NCBI RefSeq assembly: GCF_017813235.1
Contig: NZ_JAGISH010000007.1
Coordinates: 1 to 64,000, forward strand
Source: Sagittula salina
Lineage (GTDB): Bacteria > Pseudomonadota > Alphaproteobacteria > Rhodobacterales > Rhodobacteraceae
Length of the DNA stretch: 64,000 nucleotides
Direction: 5' to 3'
Positions 54,126 to 62,911 of this stretch are shown here, one piece after another (within the stretch, counting starts at the first letter, position 1; each line of letters begins with the position of its first letter). Both the position numbers and the translations under genes were made by a program. Under the pieces are notes generated by a model, which was not told the DNA's origin, did no database searches, and was given only the letters and a program-made list of their open reading frames with translations.

Positions 54126-55853
54126 ATGGCCCTGGCCGAACGGATCTCCATGCGTGGGGACGATGACAACAGACGGGATGCCGACGTGGTGCTGGGGGAC
54201 GATTGGGTCGCCCCGGACAGCACGGTCGAAAAGGAGTTGCGCGACACACGCGCGCAGCGCGGTCTTTTCACGCTCAACCGCTCCCCCCTGACCCGCAAGA
54301 TCATCACGTTCAACCTGATCGCGTTGAACGTGCTGGTGGCGGGGGTCCTTTGGTTGAACTCCTCGCGCGACACGCTGGCCATCCAGCGGGTGAACGCCCT
54401 GCAGTCGGAGGTCGAACTGATCGCCGACGTGTTCGAGGCGGGGCTTGTGGCGCAGGGCGCCACGGGCGGTACCGTTCTGGGCAGTGCGGACGGACCGGAC
54501 GTCGCCCCCGTGCTGGACGCGCTCGACCTGCGGGAGGGCCTGCAGGTCATGGTTTTCGACAGCGCGACCTTCCTTGTCGGGGAGGGCGCGGGCCGTATCG
54601 CCCCGATCATCCCGCTCAAGGCTGAGCAGGAAGAGCCGACACTGATTTCGGATTTCCTCAACGGGCTTTGGCAGGGCGTGGCGGGGCTGTTCACCTATTT
54701 TGCGGACGAGCCCGACCTTGTGCTGGAGGACCGCCTGCGGCGCGAGATCGAGAGCGGCGACCCCGCACTGACACGCGTCGTACAGGGTGGCGGCAAGGGC
54801 GAGACGGTGTTCTATGCCTTTTCCCCCATCCGGCTGGGCGACACGATCCTCGGCACCGTGGCACTGGCGTCTTCGGCGGCGGAGATCGATGCCGCCGTCA
54901 GGAACGAACGCGAGCGCGTGCTGCAGATGTTCATCATCGCCACGCTGGTGTCCATCGGACTCAGCCTCGTGCTGGCCTCGACCATCGCGAATCCGATTTC
55001 CGATCTCGCCGACGCGGCGGAGATCGGCCGCGACCGCGACCGCAAGCACAAGAACATGGGGCGCATCCGTATCCCCGACCTGACCGCGCGTCCCGACGAG
55101 ATCGGGCGCCTTTCGGGCGCGCTGCGCGGCATGGTGGCGGCACTCTACGACCGCATCGATGCGAACGAACAATTCGCCGCCGACGTGGCACATGAGATCA
55201 AGAACCCGCTGGCGAGCCTGCGCTCTGCGGTGGGGTCGATGCGCATGGTCAAGAAGGACGAACACCGCCACAAGCTGTTGGACGTGATCGAGCACGACGT
55301 ACGCCGACTGGACCGGCTGGTGAGCGACATCTCGAATGCCTCGCGGCTCGATTCCGAGCTGGTGAAGGAGGAAGAACAGGAATTCGATCTGCTGAAGATG
55401 ATCGGAAACCTGTCGGAATTCCTCGGCGAGGACGCACGGGCAAAGGGGATCGAATTCATCTCCGACCTGCCAAAGAGGCCGATCCTCATCAACGGGCTGG
55501 AGGCGCGGCTGGCGCAGGTCTTTGTCAACCTGATCACCAACGCGATTTCCTTCTGCGAGGACGGCGACGCGATCCGCGTCTGGGCGCGCCGGCGGGACAA
55601 TCGGGTGCTGGTGGTGGTCGAGGATACCGGCCCCGGCATCCCCGAGGAAGCACTGGAGAAGATCTTCAAGCGGTTCTACACGTCGCGCCCGCAACAGGAT
55701 TTCGGCAACAACTCCGGACTTGGCCTCGCCATTTCGAAACAGATTGTCGAGGCTCACGGCGGCGTGATCTGGGCGGAGAACATCCGCCCGACAGAGGCCG
55801 ATGTCACGTCGGAACCGCTTGGCGCGCGGTTCGTCGTCGGCCTGCCGATCTGA
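54126..55853 (+). CDS. chvG: Sensor histidine kinase ChvG (ExoS-like)
   Basis: A 575-residue membrane sensor. Helix 1 is at ~60-77 (IITFNLIALNVLVAGVLWL), followed by a periplasmic sensor domain of ~190 residues and helix 2 (LQMFIIATLVSIGLSLVLAS). A HAMP segment leads to the H-box with HEIKNPLASLRSAVGSM and the ATP-binding domain with NLITNAISFCEDG, DTGPGIPEEALEKIF and NSGLGLAISKQI. It starts 3 bp after the chvI stop. In rhizobia its activity is held down by the periplasmic ExoR; no exoR is in this window. Confidence 0.95.
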   Translation: MALAERISMRGDDDNRRDADVVLGDDWVAPDSTVEKELRDTRAQRGLFTLNRSPLTRKIITFNLIALNVLVAGVLWLNSSRDTLAIQRVNALQSEVELIADVFEAGLVAQGATGGTVLGSADGPDVAPVLDALDLREGLQVMVFDSATFLVGEGAGRIAPIIPLKAEQEEPTLISDFLNGLWQGVAGLFTYFADEPDLVLEDRLRREIESGDPALTRVVQGGGKGETVFYAFSPIRLGDTILGTVALASSAAEIDAAVRNERERVLQMFIIATLVSIGLSLVLASTIANPISDLADAAEIGRDRDRKHKNMGRIRIPDLTARPDEIGRLSGALRGMVAALYDRIDANEQFAADVAHEIKNPLASLRSAVGSMRMVKKDEHRHKLLDVIEHDVRRLDRLVSDISNASRLDSELVKEEEQEFDLLKMIGNLSEFLGEDARAKGIEFISDLPKRPILINGLEARLAQVFVNLITNAISFCEDGDAIRVWARRRDNRVLVVVEDTGPGIPEEALEKIFKRFYTSRPQQDFGNNSGLGLAISKQIVEAHGGVIWAENIRPTEADVTSEPLGARFVVGLPI

Positions 55854-55860
55854 GCCTGTC

Positions 55861-56286
55861 ATGTGCGACGCCGCCAGTGAGACCGTGCATGCGACCGCTG
55901 TCGAACTGGCGGGGCGGGGGTTGCTTATCTGTGGCCGGGCGGGGGCAGGGAAATCCTCTTTGGCGCTGCAACTGATGGCGATGGGGGCCACGCTGGTGGC
56001 CGACGACCGGACCGAGCTGCATCTGAGGGGAGCGCGGATCATCCTGCGGGCGCCGGATGCGATTCGCGGCTTGATCGAAGCGCGCGGCCTGGGACTGCTG
56101 AACGCGGCCTGCACCGATGCGCCGCTTTGCGCCGTTCTCGACCTCGACCGGGAGGAGAGCGAGCGGCTTCCTCCTACACGAATGCGAAACGTCCTTGGTC
56201 TAGACTTCCCTTTGCTTCACAAGATCGCGTGCCCCTATTTTGCCGCCAGCCTGAGGCAATATCTAATGGCGGGAAGAAGAGAGTGA
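55861..56286 (+). CDS. hprK: HPr kinase/phosphorylase, short alphaproteobacterial form
   Basis: A 141-residue protein consisting only of the kinase domain. The P-loop is CGRAGAGKSS (24-33), and VADDRTELH supplies the metal and catalytic Asp. Firmicute HprK has about 310 residues and an extra N-terminal domain that is absent here. It would phosphorylate a Ser on the HPr encoded at 57638-57916 (probably Ser49). It starts 7 bp after chvG and is followed by rapZ after 1 bp. Confidence 0.93.
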   Translation: MCDAASETVHATAVELAGRGLLICGRAGAGKSSLALQLMAMGATLVADDRTELHLRGARIILRAPDAIRGLIEARGLGLLNAACTDAPLCAVLDLDREESERLPPTRMRNVLGLDFPLLHKIACPYFAASLRQYLMAGRRE

Positions 56287-56287
56287 G

Positions 56288-57214
56288 ATGGGCGAGTCGG
56301 ATCGAGACAAGACACGTATCGTACTGGTGACCGGGCCTTCGGGGGCCGGGCGTTCGACCGCGATCAACGTGTTGGAGGATCTCGGTTTCGAGGCGATTGA
56401 TAACATCCCGCTAAGTTTCATCCCGCGCCTGATGGACGACGGCGCCATGCCGGGTCGGCCCATCGCGCTGGGTATTGATGTACGTAACCGGGATTTCAGC
56501 GTTGGTGGATTGCTGGAACTGCGTGAAACGCTGAACGCCGGGGACTGCCTCGCAGAGGTGCTGTACCTCGATTGCTCGACCGAAGTCCTGATGCGGCGCT
56601 ACTCGGAAACCCGGCGCCGGCATCCGCTGGCCCCGGACGAAACCGCGTCCGACGGCATCGGACGCGAACTGGCCGTGCTCGAAGACCTGCGGGCCCGCGT
56701 CGATATCCTGATTGATACCAGTGAGTTGACGGTGCACGATTTGCGCGGGGAGTTGGAGGGGTGGTTCGGCTCCGTGACCGATCAGGGCATGGCCGTCTCT
56801 GTGCAGAGTTTTTCCTACAAGCGAGGACTACCGCAGGGATTGGACATTGTGCTGGACTGCCGGTTCCTGCGTAATCCGCACTGGCAGCCAGAACTGCGGC
56901 CGCACACGGGACACGATGCGGAAGTGGCCGCCTATGTGGCAGGAGACCCGCGCCACGCGGCCTTTCTGAAGCAGGTGCAAGACCTGATCCTGCTCATGCT
57001 TCCGGCTTGCTTGGAGGAAGGGAAGGCACACTTCACCATCGGTTTTGGCTGCACCGGCGGCAAACACAGATCGGTTGCCGTGACAGAAAGCATTGCAGGT
57101 GCTCTTGCACGCGAGGGCTGGCGCGTGTCTATTCGGCACCGGGAATTGGAACGCCGCACCGCAGCACCCGAATTGGGCCGTGGCGGCGATCTTGGTGGAA
57201 GGAAAGCCGGGTGA
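56288..57214 (+). CDS. rapZ: RNase adapter protein RapZ (YvcJ family)
   Basis: A 308-residue P-loop protein. The N-terminal kinase-like domain has the motif GPSGAGRST (16-24), in which the usual Lys is Arg22, and GFEAIDNIPLSFIPRL. The C-terminal domain has FSYKRGLPQGLDIVLDCRFL and IGFGCTGGKHRSVAVTE, which binds small RNA or amino sugar in E. coli RapZ. The Arg may lower ATP use. The last codons overlap the EIIA gene by 4 bp (GTGA). Confidence 0.94.
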   Translation: MGESDRDKTRIVLVTGPSGAGRSTAINVLEDLGFEAIDNIPLSFIPRLMDDGAMPGRPIALGIDVRNRDFSVGGLLELRETLNAGDCLAEVLYLDCSTEVLMRRYSETRRRHPLAPDETASDGIGRELAVLEDLRARVDILIDTSELTVHDLRGELEGWFGSVTDQGMAVSVQSFSYKRGLPQGLDIVLDCRFLRNPHWQPELRPHTGHDAEVAAYVAGDPRHAAFLKQVQDLILLMLPACLEEGKAHFTIGFGCTGGKHRSVAVTESIAGALAREGWRVSIRHRELERRTAAPELGRGGDLGGRKAG

Positions 57215-57609
57215 TCGGAATCGTGATCGTCGCGCACGGCGGGCTGGCCCGCGAATACCTGGCCGCGGTGGAACACGTGGTGGGCCAGCAGCCGGGCATG
57301 GCCGCGATATCCATAGAGGCAGATTGTGACCGCCCGATGAAACAGGCGGAAATCATGGAGGCGGCCGACGCCGTAGATCAGGGGCAGGGCGTTGTCGTCG
57401 TGACCGACATGTTCGGCGGGTCGCCGTCCAACCTGTCGTTGAATGCCTGCCGTCCTGACGACCGCCGCATTCTTTATGGGGCGAACCTGCCGATGCTGAT
57501 CAAACTGGCGAAGAGCCGCCACATGCCCGTCGGTGACGCGGTCCGGACCGCGTTGGAGGCGGGGCGAAAGTATATCGACAGCAGAAACGTGTCGGCCGAT
57601 CCGGTCTGA
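57211..57609 (+). CDS. PTS EIIA-Man-type component
   Basis: A 132-residue single-domain PTS protein of the mannose EIIA fold with phosphorylated His9 in VIVAHGGLA and the conserved DMFGGSPSN segment. There are no sugar-specific EIIB/C/D genes nearby, so like other alphaproteobacteria it is probably a regulatory phosphoryl acceptor from HPr. GTG is the start (57211) and overlaps the rapZ stop. Confidence 0.93.
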   Translation: MIGIVIVAHGGLAREYLAAVEHVVGQQPGMAAISIEADCDRPMKQAEIMEAADAVDQGQGVVVVTDMFGGSPSNLSLNACRPDDRRILYGANLPMLIKLAKSRHMPVGDAVRTALEAGRKYIDSRNVSADPV

Positions 57610-57637
57610 AGCACGTCAGCGACAGCAGGGAAACGCC

Positions 57638-57916
57638 ATGACCGAGTCCGTTCGCAGGAATCTGAAGATCATCAACGAGAAGGGCCTGCACGCCCGCGCC
57701 TCGGCGAAACTGGTCGAGGTGGCGGAAGGATTCGATGCGCGCTGCGAGGTGTCGCGCGACGGCCTCTCCGCGAGCGGCGACAGCATCATGGGGCTTTTGA
57801 TGTTGGCAGCGGCCAAGGGAACAACTATTGAGGTTCAAACCTCGGGCCCGGATGCCGAGGCGCTCGCCGACGCGATCGAAGCCCTCGTGGGCGACCGTTT
57901 CGGCGAGGGCTACTGA
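57638..57916 (+). CDS. ptsH: Phosphocarrier protein HPr
   Basis: A 92-residue HPr. The EI-dependent site is His18 in KGLHARASAKLVE and the HprK site is Ser49 in GDSIMGLLMLAAAKG. It lies between the EIIA-Man-type gene and an acyltransferase gene. EI (ptsP or ptsI) is not in the window. Confidence 0.96.
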   Translation: MTESVRRNLKIINEKGLHARASAKLVEVAEGFDARCEVSRDGLSASGDSIMGLLMLAAAKGTTIEVQTSGPDAEALADAIEALVGDRFGEGY

Positions 57917-57950
57917 CAGCCGGGCGACTAGCACGGGACAGTTTGGGCGG

Positions 57951-58829
57951 ATGGTGGACAGTACCCAGGCGACAGGGATCGACGCCGGGCCGGTGAGCAC
58001 CGGCTCTGACCCCTATGACAAGCGCAAGGTCAGTTACGCCAATACCTTCACGAACCCGTGGAAGGCGAACACCATTCGTGCCATGGAATGGGTGACCGGG
58101 AAGCTGCCTCTGCTTCGGCTCGTCCGACGTTTCGAGGCGCTGGGCTACGTCGAGGGGCAGGCCTTTTGGGGGCAGGCGCTGGATGTCATGGGCATCGAGC
58201 TGCAGACTCCGTTGGACCAGATCGCCAACATTCCGCAGGATGGCCCTGTGATCGTGGTGGCGAACCACCCGCATGGTCTGGTCGACGGTATGGTGCTGGC
58301 TGAGCTGATCGGCCGCGTGCGGACCGACTACAAGATCCTGACGCGTTCGTTGCTGACCGGCGTAAAGGAAATCGATCCCTTCATGATCCCGGTGCCCTTT
58401 CCGCATGAGCCCGACTCGCGGGCGCAGTCGCTGAACATGCGGGCCCGGGCCATGGATCATCTGAAGGCGGGCGGTGTAATCGCGCTGTTCCCCTCGGGCG
58501 CGGTGGCCTCTTCGGAGGGGTGGTGGGGCCCTGCGGTGGAGCAGGTGTGGAACCCGTTTACGGCGAAGATGGTGCAGCGATCGGGGGCGACCGTGGTGCC
58601 GATCTATTTTCCCGGGCAGAATTCGCGCGCCTACCAGATCGCCAACCGACTGTCACCGACGCTGCGGCAGGGTCTGTTGATCCATGAGGTGATCCACGCT
58701 TGCGGTCGGGCGCAAAAGCCGGTGGTGGGTGCGGCGATCCCGCCGGAGGAGCTGCGAGCCTTTTCCGGGGGACAACGCGAGTTCGTGGCCTGGCTGCGCG
58801 AACGGACGCTGGCATTGCAGGGCACCTGA
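57951..58829 (+). CDS. PlsC-family 1-acyl-glycerol-phosphate acyltransferase-like protein
   Basis: A 292-residue acyltransferase with the catalytic NHPHGLVD motif (HxxxxD at ~100-107) and the substrate block LFPSGAVASSEGW. No membrane segment is strong, unlike classical PlsC. It may acylate lysophospholipid or ornithine lipid. The ATG at 57951 lies 34 bp after ptsH; an upstream frame would overlap ptsH and is less likely. Confidence 0.82.
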   Translation: MVDSTQATGIDAGPVSTGSDPYDKRKVSYANTFTNPWKANTIRAMEWVTGKLPLLRLVRRFEALGYVEGQAFWGQALDVMGIELQTPLDQIANIPQDGPVIVVANHPHGLVDGMVLAELIGRVRTDYKILTRSLLTGVKEIDPFMIPVPFPHEPDSRAQSLNMRARAMDHLKAGGVIALFPSGAVASSEGWWGPAVEQVWNPFTAKMVQRSGATVVPIYFPGQNSRAYQIANRLSPTLRQGLLIHEVIHACGRAQKPVVGAAIPPEELRAFSGGQREFVAWLRERTLALQGT

Positions 58830-58877
58830 CCGGCATTTCAGCGAGACGGCGAGGAGTTTTCGCCCCGCGACGACCGG

Positions 58878-58952
58878 CGCGGGCAGCGCCCGCGTACCGG
58901 GGGGTCACCCCCGGACCCCTCAGGGGTATTTTTGCCGAGAAGAAGCAGGGGC
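58878..58952 (+). repeat. Dispersed hairpin repeat, copy D
   Basis: CGCGGGCAGCGCCCGCG, then GGGGGGTCACCCCC and CCCCTCAGGGGTATTTTTGCC with AAGAAGCAGGGGCC. It lies between two convergent genes and shares the GGTATTTTTG...AAGAAG tail with copies A-C. Confidence 0.7.
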
Positions 58953-58998
58953 CGGGAGGCCATGACCCGGCGTGCCGTCCCTGATTGCGTCAAGGTCC

Positions 58999-59874
58999 TT
59001 AGCGTGTCGGTACCGGTTCGTCGCCACGGTAGTCGTAAAAGCCGCGCTGGGTCTTGCGCCCAAGCCAGCCGGCCTCGACGTATTTCGTCAGCAGCGGGCA
59101 GGGGCGGTATTTGGTATCCGCGAGCCCGTCGTGCAGCACGTTCATGATGGCGAGGCAGGTGTCCAGTCCGATGAAATCTGCCAGTTCCAGCGGCCCCATC
59201 GGGTGGTTGGCACCAAGCTTCATTGCCATGTCGATGGACTTGACGTTCCCCACGCCTTCGTAAAGCGTGTAGACCGCCTCGTTGATCATCGGGATCAGGA
59301 TGCGGTTGACAATGAAGGCGGGGAAGTCTTCGGCGCTGGCAGCGGTCTTGCCCAACCGGTTCACCACGGTAAGGCAGGCCTGGTAGGTGGGTTGATCGGT
59401 GGCAATGCCGCGGATCAGTTCCACCAGCTGCATGACGGGGACCGGGTTCATGAAGTGAAAGCCCATGAACTTTTCCGGTCGATCGGTCCGCGACGCCAGC
59501 CGCGTGATCGAGATGGAGGAGGTGTTCGAAGTCAGGATCGTGTTCGGGCGCAGGTGAGGGCCGAGCGATTCGAAGATCTTGTGCTTCACGTCTTCGCGTT
59601 CGGTGGCCGCTTCGACCACCAGATCGGTTTCGCCCACTGCGGAAATGTCGAGAGTTGTCTTGATCCGGGCGAGCGCGGTGTCGCGCTCGTGGGCGCTGAT
59701 CTTCTCGCGGCTGACCTGCCGATCGAGGTTGCGGGTGATGAGGGCGACGGCCTGATCCAGCGCTTCCTGACGGACGTCGTTCAGCCGTACGTCATAGCCT
59801 GCAAGGGCCATCACATGCGCTATCCCGTTGCCCATCTGACCTGCGCCGATGACCCCGACCGACTTGATTTCCAT
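58999..59874 (-). CDS. 3-hydroxybutyryl-CoA dehydrogenase
   Basis: A 291-residue single-domain hydroxyacyl-CoA dehydrogenase. The NAD motif GVIGAGQMGNGIA, the Ser/Asn of NTSSISIT, and the catalytic His in GFHFMNPVPVMQLVEL are present, followed by the C-terminal helical domain with GPLELADFIGLDTCL. It interconverts acetoacetyl-CoA and 3-hydroxybutyryl-CoA in butyrate or PHB turnover. The ATG at 59874 gives the standard length. Confidence 0.95.
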   Translation of the reverse strand: MEIKSVGVIGAGQMGNGIAHVMALAGYDVRLNDVRQEALDQAVALITRNLDRQVSREKISAHERDTALARIKTTLDISAVGETDLVVEAATEREDVKHKIFESLGPHLRPNTILTSNTSSISITRLASRTDRPEKFMGFHFMNPVPVMQLVELIRGIATDQPTYQACLTVVNRLGKTAASAEDFPAFIVNRILIPMINEAVYTLYEGVGNVKSIDMAMKLGANHPMGPLELADFIGLDTCLAIMNVLHDGLADTKYRPCPLLTKYVEAGWLGRKTQRGFYDYRGDEPVPTR

Positions 59875-60031
59875 TGCACGCCCCTTGTCTGTTCGCGGGC
59901 ACCATAGGGCCGGGCGCGCCCCGGCTGCAAGGGGCCGGGGCGCATCGGGGTCGTGGTGCATTTTAACATTAGCGAAATGGCAAATGGTTTGGGTGATTCT
60001 CCTCCTCGGGTGAAAGAAAAGGGGTGGTGTC

Positions 60032-60856
60032 ATGTCCGTACATGGCGGGGGTCTGGCGACCCTGGAGTATTATCCGTGCCGATATGGCAATTCGCGTGTC
60101 CAGTTTCGCGGGCCAAAACGATCCCTGGAGGGGCGTTTTATCGCGTTTCTCGGTTCGACGGAGACCTATGGGCGATTTATCGAGGCACCGTTTCCGCACT
60201 TGCTGGAGCAACGGCTGGGGGTTGTCTGCGTGAACTTCGGCGTGGTGAATGCCGGGGTCGATCTGTATCTGAACGATCCGTCGGTGCTGGACAGCGTGAT
60301 GCAGGCGCGCGCCAAGGTGGTCCAGGTCATGGGCGCGCAGAACATGTCGAACCGCTACTACGCGGTCCATCCGCGTCGCAACGACCGTTTCCTGAGGGCG
60401 TCCGAACGGCTTGAGGAGCTTTATCCCGAAGTGGATTTCACAGAATTCCACTTTGTCCGGCACATGCTGGGGAAGTTGCTGGAAGTTTCGCCGGAACGCT
60501 TTGCCAACGTGGTGGACGAATTGCGGCAGGCGTGGATCGCGCGGATGAAGAACATCCTGACCCAAATCAGGGGGAAGGTCATCCTGCTGTGGTTCTCCGA
60601 GTGCCCGGTGCCGGAGGAGGACGTTTTCGACCTGGGCCACGATCCCCTGTTCGTGACGCGCGACATGATCGACACGCTGCGCCCGCGGGTGAGCGACGTG
60701 GTTGTGCAGGTTGCCTCCGACATGGCGCGGCTGGAGGGGACCATGGGCATGGTCTATTCCGACCTCGAAAGCTGCGCGGCGGCCGAACTCCAGGGACCGC
60801 TGGCCCATGCGGAGGCGGCGAACCGGCTGGAGCCCTTGTTGCAGAAGATGATCTGA
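60032..60856 (+). CDS. DUF6473 family protein
   Basis: A 274-residue protein starting MSVHGGGLATLEYYPCRYGN, with EGRFIAFLGSTETYGRFIEA and NFGVVNAGVDLYLNDPSVLD. It is a Rhodobacteraceae family without a known function. Similar sequences have been likened to SGNH-like or polysaccharide-associated enzymes, but no catalytic set can be pointed to here. A strong terminator follows. It is divergent from the hydroxybutyryl-CoA dehydrogenase gene. Confidence 0.7.
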   Translation: MSVHGGGLATLEYYPCRYGNSRVQFRGPKRSLEGRFIAFLGSTETYGRFIEAPFPHLLEQRLGVVCVNFGVVNAGVDLYLNDPSVLDSVMQARAKVVQVMGAQNMSNRYYAVHPRRNDRFLRASERLEELYPEVDFTEFHFVRHMLGKLLEVSPERFANVVDELRQAWIARMKNILTQIRGKVILLWFSECPVPEEDVFDLGHDPLFVTRDMIDTLRPRVSDVVVQVASDMARLEGTMGMVYSDLESCAAAELQGPLAHAEAANRLEPLLQKMI

Positions 60857-60876
60857 TCCCGTCCCGGAGAATGCGA

Positions 60877-60901
60877 AAAGGCCCGCGCGAGGCGGGCCTT
60901 T
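60877..60901. terminator. Bidirectional intrinsic terminator
   Basis: 10-bp arms AAAGGCCCGC (60877-60886) and GCGGGCCTTT (60892-60901), loop GCGAG. It lies between the DUF6473 gene and etfA, which run toward each other. Confidence 0.9.
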
Positions 60902-60947
60902 CGTTGATCCAGACCGGGATCCGTCGGGTGGGTCTGCAACCCGCCTC

Positions 60948-61874
60948 TCACAGTTTTTCGGTCAACTCTGGCACCGCTTCGAAGAGGTCGGCGACAAGGC
61001 CGTAATCGGCAACCTGGAAGATCGGCGCCTCTTCGTCCTTGTTGATCGCGACGATGACCTTGGAATCCTTCATGCCCGCGAGGTGCTGGATCGCGCCGGA
61101 GATGCCCACGGCGAGGTAGAGGTTCGGCGCCACGACCTTGCCGGTCTGACCGACCTGCCAGTCGTTGGGGGCAAAGCCGGAATCCACGGCCGCACGGGAT
61201 GCGCCAACGGCGGCGCCCAGCTTGTCGGCCAGCTTCTCGATGATGGCGAAGTTCTCTTCGGAACCAAGGCCACGGCCGCCCGACACGACGATACCGGCGG
61301 AGGTCAGTTCCGGACGGTCGCTCTCGGCTACCTTGTCCGCGACCCACTCCGACAAGCCGGGGTTTTCGCCCGCGCTCACGGCTTCGACTGCCGCGGAACC
61401 GCCGGTGGCGGCGGCGTCGAAGGTCGAGGTGCGGAAGGTGACGACCTTTGTCGCGTCCCCGGACTTCACCGTCTGGATGGCGTTGCCCGCGTAGATCGGG
61501 CGCTCGAACGTGTCGGCATCGACCACGCCGGTCACATCGGAGATCACCATCACGTCCAGCAGGGCGGCGACGCGCGGCAGGATGTTCTTGGCGTCCGTCG
61601 TCGAGGGCGCCACGATGTGCGAGTAGCCCGGGGCCAGCGAGACGATCAGCGCGGCGACGGGTTCCGCGAGGCGATGGCCGTAAAGCGCATCCTCGGCCAC
61701 GAGAACCTTCGACACACCCGCGAGGGTGGCAGCCTCTTCGGCGGCGGCCTGCGCGGAGGCGCCCACGGTCAGGACGGTCACGTCACCCAGCGCCTGCGCG
61801 GCGGTCACGGCCTTGGCGGTCGCGTCCATCGCCAGAGCGCCGTCGGTGATTTCGGCAATAAGAAGTACAGCCAT
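60948..61874 (-). CDS. etfA: Electron transfer flavoprotein alpha subunit
   Basis: A 308-residue subunit. The C-terminal FAD domain has [39 protein letters not shown] and [20 protein letters not shown]. It passes electrons from acyl-CoA dehydrogenases to ETF:quinone oxidoreductase. Its start shares an A with the etfB stop (TGATG), so translation is coupled. Confidence 0.97.
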   Translation of the reverse strand: MAVLLIAEITDGALAMDATAKAVTAAQALGDVTVLTVGASAQAAAEEAATLAGVSKVLVAEDALYGHRLAEPVAALIVSLAPGYSHIVAPSTTDAKNILPRVAALLDVMVISDVTGVVDADTFERPIYAGNAIQTVKSGDATKVVTFRTSTFDAAATGGSAAVEAVSAGENPGLSEWVADKVAESDRPELTSAGIVVSGGRGLGSEENFAIIEKLADKLGAAVGASRAAVDSGFAPNDWQVGQTGKVVAPNLYLAVGISGAIQHLAGMKDSKVIVAINKDEEAPIFQVADYGLVADLFEAVPELTEKL

Positions 61875-62632
61875 CACACGATCCCCTTTTCCTTGAGTTT
61901 CGCCACCAGCTCGTCGACGGACCCGACCATCTCGCCTGCCTGACGGGAGGCGGGTTCCGAGGTCTTCACGATCTCAAGGCGCGGCGCGACATCGACGCCG
62001 AGATCGGCGGCAGTCTTCTCGTCGAGCGGCTTCTTCTTCGCTTTCATGATGTTCGGCAGCGAAGCGTAGCGCGGTTCGTTCAGGCGCAAGTCGGTGGTGA
62101 TGATGGTCGGCAGCTTGACCTTCACGGTCTGCAGGCCGCCGTCCACCTCACGCGATACGACGGCGTGGTCGCCATCGACGTCGACGGTGTTGGCGTTGGT
62201 CGCCTGAGACCAGCCAAGCAGCGCGGCCAGCATCTGGCCGGTGGCGCCGAGGTCGTTGTCGATCGCCTGTTTGCCGGCCAGCACGATGCCGGGCTGCTCG
62301 TCTTCGATGACCTTGGCGAGGATCTTCGCCACGGCGAGCGGTTCGATGTCGGTATGCACGTCATCGGCGGCAACCACGAGGATTGCGCGGTCGGCACCCA
62401 TTGCGAGCGCTGTGCGCAGGGTTTCCTGCGCCTGCTTGACACCGATGGAGACAGCGATGACCTCGGTGGCCTTGCCCGCTTCCTTCAGTCGGATCGCTTC
62501 CTCTACGGCGATCTCGTCGAAGGGGTTCATCGACATCTTCACGTTCGCCAGATCGACCCCCGTGCCGTCCGCTTTGACGCGAACCTTCACGTTGTAGTCG
62601 ATCACGCGCTTGACCGGTACGAGTACCTTCAT
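61874..62632 (-). CDS. etfB: Electron transfer flavoprotein beta subunit
   Basis: A 252-residue AMP-binding subunit. Family motifs are [19 protein letters not shown] at the start, [37 protein letters not shown] and the recognition loop near [20 protein letters not shown]. The start at 62632 is the usual one. First gene of etfBA. Confidence 0.97.
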   Translation of the reverse strand: MKVLVPVKRVIDYNVKVRVKADGTGVDLANVKMSMNPFDEIAVEEAIRLKEAGKATEVIAVSIGVKQAQETLRTALAMGADRAILVVAADDVHTDIEPLAVAKILAKVIEDEQPGIVLAGKQAIDNDLGATGQMLAALLGWSQATNANTVDVDGDHAVVSREVDGGLQTVKVKLPTIITTDLRLNEPRYASLPNIMKAKKKPLDEKTAADLGVDVAPRLEIVKTSEPASRQAGEMVGSVDELVAKLKEKGIV

Positions 62633-62911
62633 GCGTGTCTCTCCTGTTGCTGCGGGACTCCTCCCGCGGATTCCTCTGGCAAGCGGTGTAGCGCGCGTTT
62701 TCCCTAGGAAACAGGGCAAAAGCGTCGCAAGGGGGGCAAACTACGTCGCGTTTCCCCGCGGGCCTGCATCCCGTTCTCGTTACAGGTGGCGCAATATAAC
62801 TGCAATGGCATTGCGGAAAACCTCAGAAAATTACGCTGCGGCCCGGCGTCTGATGGCGCTGCGGTGCGGCATAAACAGAACAGTGAGTGCGTGCGCTTTC
62901 GCCGCAGGGGC

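Noticed and set aside
53436..56114. An 892-codon open frame on the minus strand
   Set aside because: It lies opposite chvI, chvG and hprK in a fixed phase. Composition is typical of antisense translation and no motif is seen.
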